Under the pieces are notes generated by a model. The model did no database searches and was not told the DNA's origin. It saw only the letters and a list, made by a program, of their open reading frames with translations. A program made the translations under genes and the position numbers. This document shows, one piece after another, positions 10,101-18,976 of a stretch of DNA of 64,000 nucleotides (position 1 is its first letter; each line of letters starts with the position of its first letter). This DNA is from Microbacterium terregens (lineage in GTDB: Bacteria; Pseudomonadota; Alphaproteobacteria; Sphingomonadales; Sphingomonadaceae). The stretch covers positions 802,649 to 866,648 of the forward strand of contig NZ_BSEX01000006.1 of assembly GCF_027922045.1 (NCBI RefSeq), given 5' to 3'.

Positions 10101-13100
10101 TGTTCGGGGATTGGAGCGATCGCTTCGTGGTGAGCAGCGCCGGAGGTGCTGTCAGCGGCATCATCGACGGTGGTGAGGGCATGGACCTGTACATCCATGG
10201 TCTGGCGACCAGCGGCATCGTCACCTTGGGCATGTCGAACGTCCGCAACTTCGAGGGGCAAGGCGTCGAGGTGCTTGGCACGGACACCGTCGCCACGATC
10301 GAGAGCGATGTGCCTGTTGCGGAAGTACTCTATCTTTCCGGAGATGGTCAGATCGTCAACACCGCGACGATCGAAGGCGGCGTATATTCCGAGTCGATGT
10401 ACAACGACCCGTGGGCACCGGCCGTCCTGCTCACGTCCTTCACCAACCAGGGCCGGATCGACGGCGGCTTCTTTGCCGCGACGCAGCGCTTCGCCAACAG
10501 CGGGTCCGTCGGCAGCGACGGGTTCGACGGGCAAGCCGTCGCGATCTCCCAGAAGGCCGCGCTCGACTTCACCAACAGCGGCAGCATCGCCAGCAGTGGA
10601 GACGACCTTGCGGTCCGCCTCTATGCGCAGGACACGCTGGCGATCACCAACAGCGGCCAGATCACCGGTGGGGGCATCGATGGCGAGGTCATCAGCCGCG
10701 AACCGGTGGAGGGAGTCACCGCACCCGCGCCGGCGCCTGCGATCGTGATGACTAACGCGGGCACCATTTCCGCTACCGGAGACAATCCCGCCGCTGCCGT
10801 GTCGCTGGCCGTCACCAACTATGCCAGGCTGGAGACCAGTTCGGTCACCCTCGACAACAGCGGCACCATCGAGGCAGGCATGGCCGGTGGCACCGCGCTG
10901 TCGATCAGCACCTTTGCCCGCTTGACGGACACCGGCGTCAAGTCGAGTGCTATCACCATCAACAACTCGGGCACGATCCGCGCCAATGGAGGCGGCATCG
11001 CGTACGAGGCGAGCTATTTCAACCCGCCCTATACGGTGCCCGCGTCGGCCATCAGCGTCGGCGCCTATGCAGGCGGGACCATCGACATCGCGAACGCAAG
11101 CGGCGGGGTGATCGAGGCGACCGGGCCGCTGTCCACCGCCATTGCCACCTATGCCGGGGCGCTGGATCTCACCAATGCGGGAACGATCCGCGGCGGTGCC
11201 GGCAGCACGCTGGCAAACGATGACTATCGCGCGCTGCAGAACGGCACCACCTATCTCGCAGGGGCGGTCCAGACGATCGGTGACGCAGCCGACAGCGTCA
11301 TCAACACCGGCACCATCATCGGCTCGATCGCGCTGGAAGGGGGCAACGACAGTGTCGAGAACCGCGGCACCCTTCGCGGGGACGTCTTCCTGGGCGCGGG
11401 GGACGACAGCTTCCTTCAGCAGGCAAGCGCGATCCTGGAGGGCATGGTGAACGGCGGGGACGGGACCGACACGCTGATCATCGACGCGACCGGCGGTGGC
11501 ACGGTTAATGGCGACCAGTTCGTCGATTTCGAACGCTTCAACCAGGTCGGCAACGGCAACGTCACCTATGCCGGCACCTTCCACTTCGACACCATCGGCG
11601 TAAGCGGCGGCACCGTCACAGTGGCGGCAGGCGAGACGCTCACCAGCAGCGGCGCGACCGCCATCACCGGCAGCGACACGGACGAAACGGTCGTCAACAA
11701 CGACACCATTGCCGGCTCGGTGACGCTGGCAGGCGGTGCCGACCGCGTGGTCAACAGCGGTGCGATCACCGGCTCGGTCCTGCTGGGCGACGGCAAGGAC
11801 GAGTTCGTCGAGGGCCTCGGCAGCAGCGTCGCGGGAGTGGTCGACGGCGGCGCCGGCACCGACCTCTACACCGTAGTGCTGGCGGGCGACCGTAGCGGAA
11901 TCACCGCGCGCACCAGCTTCGAGCAGCTCCGCCTGGAAGGCACCGGGACGCTCACCCTTGTCGCCGACCAGAACTTCGACTCCATCGCACTCGCCGGCAC
12001 CAGCCTCGACCTTTCGCTCGGGGGCTATACCGTGGGCTCCGTCAACGGCTCCGACGCAGCGGAGACGCTGACGATGGCGAGCGACATCGCGCGGGTGGCG
12101 CTGGGCGGCGGGAACGACGCGCTGGCGCTCGATACCGCGCGCCCCTCGGGCATCTATGACGGCGGAAGCGGCAACGATGCCCTGCGCTTCACCGCGAAAG
12201 GCCCGGTGACGCTCGCGGGCACGGCGGTCCATTTCGAGACCATCTCGCTTGCAGGCGACGCGCTGACGGTCGCCGGCACGCTTGGCAGCACGGGAGACAC
12301 GCTCACGTTCGGCGGCGGCGATCAGGCACTGACCGCCACCCGTGGCGGCACGCTTGGTGGCACGATCGATCTGGGCGCCGGCGACGACAGCTTCCGCCTC
12401 GCGGCCGGTGCCATGCTCGCCGGCACCGTCGCGGGCGGCAGCGGCACCGACGCTGCCACCCTGGAGTTGGAGGGCGAGCGCACGCTTGACGGCCGCATGC
12501 TGACCGGCTTCGAGATGCTGGTGACGGAGGGCCGCGGCCAGCTGTCGCTCAGCGGGACGCACAGCCTTGCCGCCATCGTCGCCAACACCGATCTCGCCAT
12601 CGCCACCAACGGCACGCTGCGCGACGCTCAGGTCCGGTTCGGTGGCGGCGACAACCGCTTCACCATTGCCGGCGGCTTTGCCGGGTCGGTAGACGGCGGC
12701 GCGGGCAACGACCGTCTCTTCGTCTCGGGCGGCAGCCAGGCAGCCCCGATCGCGTTCGGCGATCTGCGCAACATCGAATCCTATACCCAGACCGCCGGCT
12801 TCGCCCAACTTGCCGGCACGGCCTCGCTCAGCGCGGTCGAACTCGTCGGCGGCCGCCTCGTCGGACAGGCGGGCTCCGTCCTAACCGCCCCGCAAATCCT
12901 GGTTGGCCGCAGCGCCACCTTCGGCTCGGCCGGCACGATCAACGGCGATGTCCTGGTCGCGGGCACCCTCAGCCCCGGCGCCTCGCCCGGCACGATGACG
13001 ATGAACGGCGATGTCACGCTCGCCAGCGGGTCGACCTCGCTGTTCGAGCTGTCCTCGGCCGTCTCCGACACGCTGGTCGTCAACGGCAGCCTCTCGATCG

Positions 13101-14359
13101 CGCCAGGCGCGACGCTCCAGCTGACGAAGATCGGAACCCTGCGTCCCGGCAAGTTCTACACGCTGGTCACCGCGACCGACGGCATCAGCGGCCGCTATGC
13201 GACGATCCTGAAGCCCAGCGACCTGTTCGGCTTCGTCGTGCACCGCGCCGACAGCATCGACCTCCTGGGTCAGTTCGTCGATACCGGCGACTTCAGCCCG
13301 CAGGTCAGCCGCAGCATCGCCTATGCGAACCGCACGCTCGAGGTGCAGGGAGCGGACAGCGCGCTGTTCGATGCGCTGCCGGCGCTGCTCACCAGCACCG
13401 ACGGTTCCAATCCCGCGGCCTTCGCCCGCCTGACGCCGGAACCCTATGCATCGGCGACCCAGATGAGCGTCGACAACGCTCTGGGGCTGGTCGATGCGGT
13501 GCGCGGCCCCTCCTTTGCCGCCACCGGCGAAGGCCCGCGCGCCTTCACCTTCGCCTCGGCACTGGGCCAGTGGCATCGGCTGAGCGCGGATCCGACCGCC
13601 GGCACCTCGGCTGCCCGGACCCATGGCTACGGCTTCCTCGGCGGAATCGGCTATGGCGACGCGCACTGGAGCGTCGGCGCGTTCGGCGGGTATCGGGACA
13701 ACCGCCAGACCATCGATGCGCTCGGCGCCCGCACCAAGGCGGACGGCGTGGTCGCGGGCGTCCAGGGCCGCCTGCGCACCGCAGGGGGTCTGGGGCTCAG
13801 CACTTCCGTTCTCTACGATGGCGGTCAGGCGACCACCACGCGCACCCTGCCCGTCGGCTCTGCCACCGGGCGCTACGATCTGCACGCCTGGACGGGCGAT
13901 CTCAGGGCCAGCTACGAAGTCGCGCTACCCGGCGATTGGGCCGTGACGCCGCAGATCGGTCTCACCTATCTGCGCGTGACGCGGGACGGCGTGGCGGAGG
14001 CGGGCGGGAGCCCCTTTGCACTGGCGGTGGCGCGCAATCGTCATGTCGCCGGCTTTGCCGACGGCGCGATCGCGTTCGGCCGCAGCGAGGATTCGGGGGC
14101 GCGGTTCCGGCCATTCGTTTCACTCGGCCTTCGCTATCAGATCGAAGGGCTGCGGACCGAGGCACTGGGCGGCTATGCGGGCGGTGGCATGGGCCTCGAG
14201 GCGCTGGGCGCCGCCCGGTCGCGGATGGTGGGCACCGCCTCGGCAGGCGCGGCCTATCGCCTGAAAAGCGGTGTCGACCTGTTTGCGACCGCCGCGTCGC
14301 GGACCGGCAGCGACGATCACCAGGAGTCGGTCTCGGCCGGCGTGCGGCTCAATTTTTGA
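7130..14359 (+). CDS. giant type V autotransporter adhesin-like protein
   Basis: A 2409-residue secreted protein. A long signal peptide ends at AAAQAQ (about residue 35). The passenger is built of many short repeats around N-S/A-G-T-I (NSGTI, NAGTI, NRGTI), a pattern that folds as a right-handed beta-helix. From about residue 1410 the repeats become Asp/Gly-rich, with LGAGDDSF, GGDGTDTL and GGAGNDRL motifs resembling RTX calcium-binding nonapeptides. The C-terminal 270 residues form an autotransporter beta-domain ending in Phe (GVRLNF), the usual outer-membrane assembly signal. GGGGGG lies just upstream of the ATG. No protease or enzyme motif was found in the passenger, so adhesion or surface structure is the likely role. 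Confidence 0.9.
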   Translation: MIRYVSRARSRRVSFALGTSTLALGFLLPAAAQAQCAPEPTAANETTVCTGTDSDGIRVTTPGTGVRVETGAAVSNTNASAIAVDVPVSGGFSQTVSIDVLGSVSASGHDAIVVASGTPTSDTYYSRQEVTLTLGEGASVTGTTALALVQSPGNADGTVVATVNNSGTLIGTGGVALLGNVISTENGYPAQLTQFSTITNRASGRIVGGILGPVETLSNAGSIDGGSRSALETNYADVTNSAGATIRSASTGATISGGDAYYLTVENAGTIENSGAGGALSGGTVRVINEAGGRITGSITAATSLDLVNAGTIIGDIIGGWDSNTIDSTAGRVDGSLTLGDGDDTLISRYVGSRTLATGFSGTIGGGGGENTQRVQFATDTSVTTPIDLATGFQQLVLAADAGVTATLEAGFSTPRALVLGGRGTVVNRATIDLVGTAVTDLGYSFGSSAWFRNEGSITASLRGDNYEGGVELSNNNFANTGSLTVYGGTGVSMSYNDIDNSGTITATGKAVNVFDGVLTNSGTIVSTGGIGVDLYGNTGYTGSNSGTIRGATFGAVIGVDFTNSGTISSAETGVQVRPYGFFVNAAGGVVSGGTGPAITAYGFNAGVANAGVINGDVVFSGIDSPGSDLVYLALPGGMLNGNLILGGGATLVTDLVNTGPGAFAGISGTVTAGAASSLRYAVNADASATLPAGAVGPFSTAGYQLANGATLSLTAPAGQVRTQSLLLAGSGSVDLDADIFETTGAAAALTSVPSIPYPGAPNVADGLSIVSRGSLAINGEGADPYSWYTSGVVSLSMADSFTNAGVITVNDPMRHGLAGVFQGASVTNEGRILLDGGNGIAAFGTVVNTGTIEQLAGGLAGNGVTFASGSLDNRGTIKVDGSAVLVGSYFGSEPVSVTNSGTLASTTGPAVTSTDTFYRQLTLTNLAGGTIAGGNGIAVQVNGAVLRNAGVITGTVDLGYRAPNYPGDTSRSYLSSTYIADGGTILGDLLFGDWSDRFVVSSAGGAVSGIIDGGEGMDLYIHGLATSGIVTLGMSNVRNFEGQGVEVLGTDTVATIESDVPVAEVLYLSGDGQIVNTATIEGGVYSESMYNDPWAPAVLLTSFTNQGRIDGGFFAATQRFANSGSVGSDGFDGQAVAISQKAALDFTNSGSIASSGDDLAVRLYAQDTLAITNSGQITGGGIDGEVISREPVEGVTAPAPAPAIVMTNAGTISATGDNPAAAVSLAVTNYARLETSSVTLDNSGTIEAGMAGGTALSISTFARLTDTGVKSSAITINNSGTIRANGGGIAYEASYFNPPYTVPASAISVGAYAGGTIDIANASGGVIEATGPLSTAIATYAGALDLTNAGTIRGGAGSTLANDDYRALQNGTTYLAGAVQTIGDAADSVINTGTIIGSIALEGGNDSVENRGTLRGDVFLGAGDDSFLQQASAILEGMVNGGDGTDTLIIDATGGGTVNGDQFVDFERFNQVGNGNVTYAGTFHFDTIGVSGGTVTVAAGETLTSSGATAITGSDTDETVVNNDTIAGSVTLAGGADRVVNSGAITGSVLLGDGKDEFVEGLGSSVAGVVDGGAGTDLYTVVLAGDRSGITARTSFEQLRLEGTGTLTLVADQNFDSIALAGTSLDLSLGGYTVGSVNGSDAAETLTMASDIARVALGGGNDALALDTARPSGIYDGGSGNDALRFTAKGPVTLAGTAVHFETISLAGDALTVAGTLGSTGDTLTFGGGDQALTATRGGTLGGTIDLGAGDDSFRLAAGAMLAGTVAGGSGTDAATLELEGERTLDGRMLTGFEMLVTEGRGQLSLSGTHSLAAIVANTDLAIATNGTLRDAQVRFGGGDNRFTIAGGFAGSVDGGAGNDRLFVSGGSQAAPIAFGDLRNIESYTQTAGFAQLAGTASLSAVELVGGRLVGQAGSVLTAPQILVGRSATFGSAGTINGDVLVAGTLSPGASPGTMTMNGDVTLASGSTSLFELSSAVSDTLVVNGSLSIAPGATLQLTKIGTLRPGKFYTLVTATDGISGRYATILKPSDLFGFVVHRADSIDLLGQFVDTGDFSPQVSRSIAYANRTLEVQGADSALFDALPALLTSTDGSNPAAFARLTPEPYASATQMSVDNALGLVDAVRGPSFAATGEGPRAFTFASALGQWHRLSADPTAGTSAARTHGYGFLGGIGYGDAHWSVGAFGGYRDNRQTIDALGARTKADGVVAGVQGRLRTAGGLGLSTSVLYDGGQATTTRTLPVGSATGRYDLHAWTGDLRASYEVALPGDWAVTPQIGLTYLRVTRDGVAEAGGSPFALAVARNRHVAGFADGAIAFGRSEDSGARFRPFVSLGLRYQIEGLRTEALGGYAGGGMGLEALGAARSRMVGTASAGAAYRLKSGVDLFATAASRTGSDDHQESVSAGVRLNF

Positions 14360-15026
14360 GCCGCACGCTCCGACGAAGCACAGGCGCCCCGCACGCGGCC
14401 TGATCGGGCCGCGGTGCAGGCGCGCTCGTTTTCGCTCGCCGGAGCGATGCCCGCCGGGATCTAGAAACAGCAGCCAGGCAGCGGCCGCGGCTCAAGCTGC
14501 GGCGCGAACTCGCCCAACGTGTGGATCACAGTAGAATCCAATGATGCGCACCCCGCGCATCGCCGCTGTCTGCAGGCTTCCGGAATACAGTGTTGTCCTC
14601 GATACCCGGGGGGACTCCCGGGCAGCAATTTCAAAAGGCGCCGAGCTCTTCAAGCCCCTCACCAGCCTCCGCCCGGAGCGCGCCGAAGCCTCGCTGACCG
14701 CCTGTCGCGGCCTGGATCGAAGCAGTTCTTCCTGTATCGCGCGCGCCAGAAGCGCCACGGCTAGCCTCGCAAATGTGACCTTTGGCGATACCGAAATGCG
14801 CTCGAACAAGTGCCAGATCGCACCGGGCGGCAAGCTCGTCCGAAAGTCCCGGATCAATGTGGATGTAGGTCAGCTTGGGGCGCTTCCAGCAAGCCGGGCG
14901 GCCGCGGGCCGTCAAAAACGATGCGCAGTCGGATCGCATCGAAGAGCCGGGCGCCCTCGCCTCGCCTTCGCTGTCAAAACAGGTGAAAAAAACCGGCCTT
15001 CCCGAACGCGCGTAGCGCGGGAAGAG
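14360..15026. other. non-coding or unrecognised chromosomal DNA left of the island
   Basis: This 667-bp stretch lies between the autotransporter and the left end of the island. Open frames of 80-175 codons exist on both strands but overlap each other in all directions, lack ribosome binding sites and resemble no family I know. The only convincing element is a hairpin followed by a T-run at its right end, described separately. Confidence 0.4.
14986..15024 (-). terminator. terminator originally belonging to tRNA-Leu, displaced by the island
   Basis: Read on the minus strand, a CTTCCCG/CGGGAAG stem (15018-15024 with 14998-15004) is followed five bases later by seven T residues (A7 at 14986-14992). 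It sits immediately beyond the partial copy of the tRNA-Leu 3' end at 15027-15045, exactly where the tRNA's own terminator would have been before the island inserted. Confidence 0.65.
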
Positions 15027-15045
15027 TGGTGCCAGAAGAGGACTC
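15027..15045 (+). repeat. left attachment-site copy (partial tRNA-Leu 3' end)
   Basis: Nineteen bases repeat the 3' end of tRNA-Leu in the same orientation as the copy at 29780-29799. The last 14 bases (CCAGAAGAGGACTC) are identical; the left copy lacks one C of the tRNA copy. This marks the left junction of the island. Confidence 0.8.
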
Positions 15046-15709
15046 ACATGCGCCGACTATCGTTTTGATTAAAGGCGCCTATCCGGAAATTAGGGTACGG
15101 TTTTCTACCCCGCTTCTACCCTCAAGCCGCTTTCTTTGGACGGGTCGATGCCAAAAGCACCCTGTCCTGAGCCGCCGCCTTCGCCTGCACCGAACCGTGT
15201 AAATGCTGCGTCGAGTTGTCAACTATCCTCCACGGTTTGGACGCTCGCCATCCAGCTTAGCGCGCGCCGCTCAGAGCGACGCTGCTGGACGTCGTGCCGA
15301 CTTCACTTGCTCCAACCTATCGCGAGTTTGGGTGAAAGGCGAAGTCCGGAGTCGCTGCCTATCTCTAATTGCTTGAACGTCTAAGCCAGCGGAAGGCTGG
15401 GAAAGGGCCTCTCCGGAACGGAGTTGGTGTTGTGGGCTGCGGAAGGGTGCTGCAATTTTTTGCTACTTCGAGCACCTCACGGTTATAAGCCGCCTGAAAG
15501 CCAGCCCACGATCGATCGTATCGAGCCTAAGGGTAATCCGCCCCGGGTCGCTCGCCTTCGTTCAGTGGCTACGACAGCCCCATTGAACATCATAGGAATG
15601 GACAGCCATAAGGTCATGGACGGCATTGCGCCGTCACCATGCGCGCGCCCTCTTGCGGCCGGCGCCGGCATCGGGAACATGTTGAAACGACAAAGCTAGT
15701 GCGCTTTGC
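15046..15709. other. left end of island, no recognised gene
   Basis: About 660 bases without a credible gene precede the defence operon. Open frames of 60-90 codons have no ribosome binding sites and no recognisable motifs. A TTGAAA at 15682-15687 could be a -35 element for the operon, but no good -10 follows. Confidence 0.4.
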
Positions 15710-18700
15710 GTGTTTGGGGCGGGATCGGATTTGAAGAACAGCTTTTCGGGCATTCGCGATAATCGCTCGCGCGGCTCGGTTCATGAGTTTGTGACCTCGA
15801 CGGTTCGGCCGGGGAGCAAGCTATCCATCGTTTCGGCCTACTTCACCGCTGCGGCTCACGGTGCTCACCGGGAGGCTCTTGATGCTACGGGGGCCGTGCG
15901 CTTCCTGTTCGGCGAACCGCGTTTTCTGTCCATTGCCGACGCGGATGCGCTTAGCCCGCCAGCCTTCGCGATCACCGAGCAGGGATTGTCGCTCACTGAG
16001 CAGCTTCGCGCCCGGATGGAAGCATACCGATGCGCGAACTGGATTCGGGCCAAGGTAGAGGTGAGGTCGGTCCGCCGCGCCGGCCTGCTTCATGGTAAGA
16101 TGATTCACGTGCACGATGGCGCACGCGAGCACGCGCTGATCGGCAGCTCCAATTTCACGCTTCGCGGCTTGGGCTTCACCGACAAGCCGAACCTGGAGCT
16201 CAACCTGGTCGTGGACGGCGACCGAGACCGGGCGGACCTTCTCGCCTGGTTCGACGAAGCGTGGAACGACGACACGCTGACGACCGACGTCAAGGCGGAG
16301 GTGCTTGCGCGCTTGGAGCGGCTGTACACCTACAACGCGCCTGAGTTCATCTACTACAAAACGCTGTTCCACCTGTTCGAGAGTTACCTACTCGATCAGG
16401 ACTTGGAGGGGCGTGGGACGGAAGCGCTGACCGACAGCGCGGTCTGGAACATGCTGTTCGATTTTCAGCGCGACGGGGTGCGCGCGGTACTCGGCAAGCT
16501 CGACCGGCATGACGGCTGCATCCTTGCGGACAGCGTGGGTCTCGGGAAAACGCTGACGGCGTTGGCCGTGGTGAAATACTTCGAGTCCGCCCGAAAGCGG
16601 GTGCTGGTGCTCGCGCCCAAGAAGCTGCGGGAGAACTGGACGGCGTACCTGTCGAACAACGCGGAGCTGAACCCGCTCAAGCCCGACGGTTTCCGCTACG
16701 ACGTCCTGTCGCACACTGACCTGTCGCGGGAGACCGGGCACGTCGGAAACGTCGATCTGTCGACGCACGACTGGTCAGATTACGACCTGGTCGTCATTGA
16801 TGAGTCGCATAATTTTCGCAACGCTGGCGGCTCGCGCTATCGGCGACTGATCGAGAAAGCCTTGCAGCCCGGCGTACGGACCAAAGTACTGCTGTTGTCC
16901 GCCACCCCGGTCAACAACGACCTCCTCGACCTGAAGGCGCAACTCGACCTGGTCGCGCAGGACCGGACCGACGCCTTCCAGCCACTTGGCGTGCCCAACC
17001 TTCCCGGCCTGATCGGCGATGCCCGCCGAAAGTTTGCCGCGTGGTCCGCCAGGGGCGGCCGCGATCCGATGGCGCTGATGAACACGCTACCGACGGGTCT
17101 GACCACCCTGTTGGACGGCGTGTCGATCGCGCGGTCGCGCCGCCATATCGAGCGTCACTACGCCGCGTCGCTCGACCGCATCGGACGATTTCCGACCCGC
17201 GAGCGGCCTCAATCCATTTTTGTCGAGATCGACCGCGCGCGCGCCTTTCCCTCGTTCGCCGAGGTGGATGCGGGCATCAGCGGCCTGAAGCTCGCGCTCT
17301 ACAATCCGTTCAGCTACGTGCTCGACGAGCACAAGGCGCGGTACGACGAGGCAGGGCGCAGGCCATCCGGCTTCGACCAGGCCAACCGCGAACGTTACCT
17401 GATCGCGATGATGAAGGTCGGCTTCCTGAAGCGGCTGGAGAGCTCGATCGCATCGTTCGGCCGGACCATGGACCGAATGGAGGCGCGCATCGACACGCGG
17501 CTTACTGACATTGCTCGGCTCCGCGCTGAGATCGCGGAGGAGAACACGGGCGGGAACGAGCCGTCGGATGCCGAGGAGCTGGACGGCGACGATGAACTCG
17601 CCGGCGCGTTCGAGGTCGGACGCGGCTTGCGGTACGACTTGCGTCACATCGATGTCGAGCGCTGGGCGACGGATCTCGCCCATGACCGGGAGCTGATCGC
17701 CCAGCTTGCGGCACAAGCGCGCGAGATTTCCCCGGAGCGCGACGCAAAGCTGGCGGAGCTGAAGGCGCTGGTCGCTGACAAGGTGGCGAACCCGACGCGC
17801 AACCGAGACGGATCGCCCAACCGGAAGCTGATCCTTTTCACCGCCTATACCGACACCGCCGCCTATCTGTACGAGCAGCTCCGCCCCTTCGCCCAGGGGT
17901 TGGGAGTAGAGGTCGGCTTGGTCGCGGGTAGTCGCTGTGAGGCCACGTTCGGCCGGGCGCGATTCCAGGAGGTGCTGACGAACTTTTCCCCGCGGTCGAA
18001 GCGGCGTGGGGCGCTGAAGGCATTGCGGCAGGACGGCGAGATCGACCTGCTCATCGCCACCGACTGCATTAGCGAGGGTCAGAACCTCCAGGATTGCGAC
18101 CGGTTGGTGAACGTCGACATTCACTGGAACCCGGTGCGCCTCATCCAGCGCTTCGGTCGGATCGATCGCATCGGCGCGGTGGCAGACAGCATCCGTATGG
18201 TCAATTTCTGGCCCACCGCCGACCTGGATCGCTATCTCAGCCTCAAGGACCGCGTGGAAGCGCGCATGGCGCTGGTCGATCTTTCGGCGACGGGGGAAGA
18301 TAATCTACTGGCGGAGGCGCGGACCGCGGCGGAGGCCGACCTGCATTGGCGCGACGGCCAGCTCCGCCGCCTCCAGGACGAGGTATTCGACCTGGAGGAT
18401 GCCGGCCACGGCGTCGGGCTGACGGAGTTCACGCTCGACGAGTTCCGCGCCGACCTGCTCCACCATGTTAAGCAGCACCGCGACGCCCTGGCGGATGCGC
18501 CGTTCGGCCTTCATGCGATCGTGCCTTCGCACGTGGAAGGCGGAAGGCTGGAACCAGGCGCGATCTTCTGCTTGCAGCGCCGTGGTGAGCCGGATGGAGG
18601 TTCGACCAAGGTCGCTCCGCTCGATCCATTCTACCTGCTATACGTTCGTGACGACGGCTCTATCCGGCACGGCTTCGCGCAGCCGAAGACCGTACTGAAT

Positions 18701-18976
18701 GCTTTCCAGGCGCTTTGCGTCGGACGGAATGCGCCGATCGAAGAGCTGTGCGCCGCGTTCGATCGCGAGACCGAGCAGGGTGCGCGCATGGAGCGATATA
18801 CGGGGCTGGTCGAAGCGGCCGTGCGGTCGATCACCGGGGAGTATGGCGCACGGGCGCTGGGCGCACTGGCGGCCCTACGCGGCGGCAAGCTTGCGAACCA
18901 GGAAGCCCAGCCGAAAGGGACAGAGGACTTTGAACTCGTCACCTGGCTGGTGGTCAGGGCGGAGGAGACCCGATGA
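15710..18976 (+). CDS. PLD-nuclease/SNF2 helicase fusion, first gene of Hma-like defence operon
   Basis: A 1088-residue protein. The N-terminal part has a phospholipase-D type HKD motif (HGK at 128-130, GSSN at 145-148), as in PLD nucleases. The SNF2-type helicase core follows: Walker A ADSVGLGKT (about 273-281), DESH box (364-367), LLLSATP (394-400), and a C-terminal lobe with SEGQNLQ and the arginine finger segment QRFGRIDRIG (about 785-820). It should move on DNA using ATP and may cut it. The GTG 15710 is the earliest start; TTG 15731, preceded by GGGCGGGA, is equally possible. Its stop overlaps the methyltransferase start (ATGA). DISARM DrmD and Hma helicases are the closest recalled relatives. 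Confidence 0.85.
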   Translation: MFGAGSDLKNSFSGIRDNRSRGSVHEFVTSTVRPGSKLSIVSAYFTAAAHGAHREALDATGAVRFLFGEPRFLSIADADALSPPAFAITEQGLSLTEQLRARMEAYRCANWIRAKVEVRSVRRAGLLHGKMIHVHDGAREHALIGSSNFTLRGLGFTDKPNLELNLVVDGDRDRADLLAWFDEAWNDDTLTTDVKAEVLARLERLYTYNAPEFIYYKTLFHLFESYLLDQDLEGRGTEALTDSAVWNMLFDFQRDGVRAVLGKLDRHDGCILADSVGLGKTLTALAVVKYFESARKRVLVLAPKKLRENWTAYLSNNAELNPLKPDGFRYDVLSHTDLSRETGHVGNVDLSTHDWSDYDLVVIDESHNFRNAGGSRYRRLIEKALQPGVRTKVLLLSATPVNNDLLDLKAQLDLVAQDRTDAFQPLGVPNLPGLIGDARRKFAAWSARGGRDPMALMNTLPTGLTTLLDGVSIARSRRHIERHYAASLDRIGRFPTRERPQSIFVEIDRARAFPSFAEVDAGISGLKLALYNPFSYVLDEHKARYDEAGRRPSGFDQANRERYLIAMMKVGFLKRLESSIASFGRTMDRMEARIDTRLTDIARLRAEIAEENTGGNEPSDAEELDGDDELAGAFEVGRGLRYDLRHIDVERWATDLAHDRELIAQLAAQAREISPERDAKLAELKALVADKVANPTRNRDGSPNRKLILFTAYTDTAAYLYEQLRPFAQGLGVEVGLVAGSRCEATFGRARFQEVLTNFSPRSKRRGALKALRQDGEIDLLIATDCISEGQNLQDCDRLVNVDIHWNPVRLIQRFGRIDRIGAVADSIRMVNFWPTADLDRYLSLKDRVEARMALVDLSATGEDNLLAEARTAAEADLHWRDGQLRRLQDEVFDLEDAGHGVGLTEFTLDEFRADLLHHVKQHRDALADAPFGLHAIVPSHVEGGRLEPGAIFCLQRRGEPDGGSTKVAPLDPFYLLYVRDDGSIRHGFAQPKTVLNAFQALCVGRNAPIEELCAAFDRETEQGARMERYTGLVEAAVRSITGEYGARALGALAALRGGKLANQEAQPKGTEDFELVTWLVVRAEETR

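Noticed and set aside
7800..11000. CRISPR-like array, because of repeated short sequences
   Set aside because: The repeats are coding (N-S-G-T-I), in frame, irregularly spaced and not palindromic; there are no cas genes.
14541..15068. Hypothetical protein left of the island
   Set aside because: The frame crosses the attachment site, lacks a ribosome binding site, and overlaps equally poor frames on the other strand.
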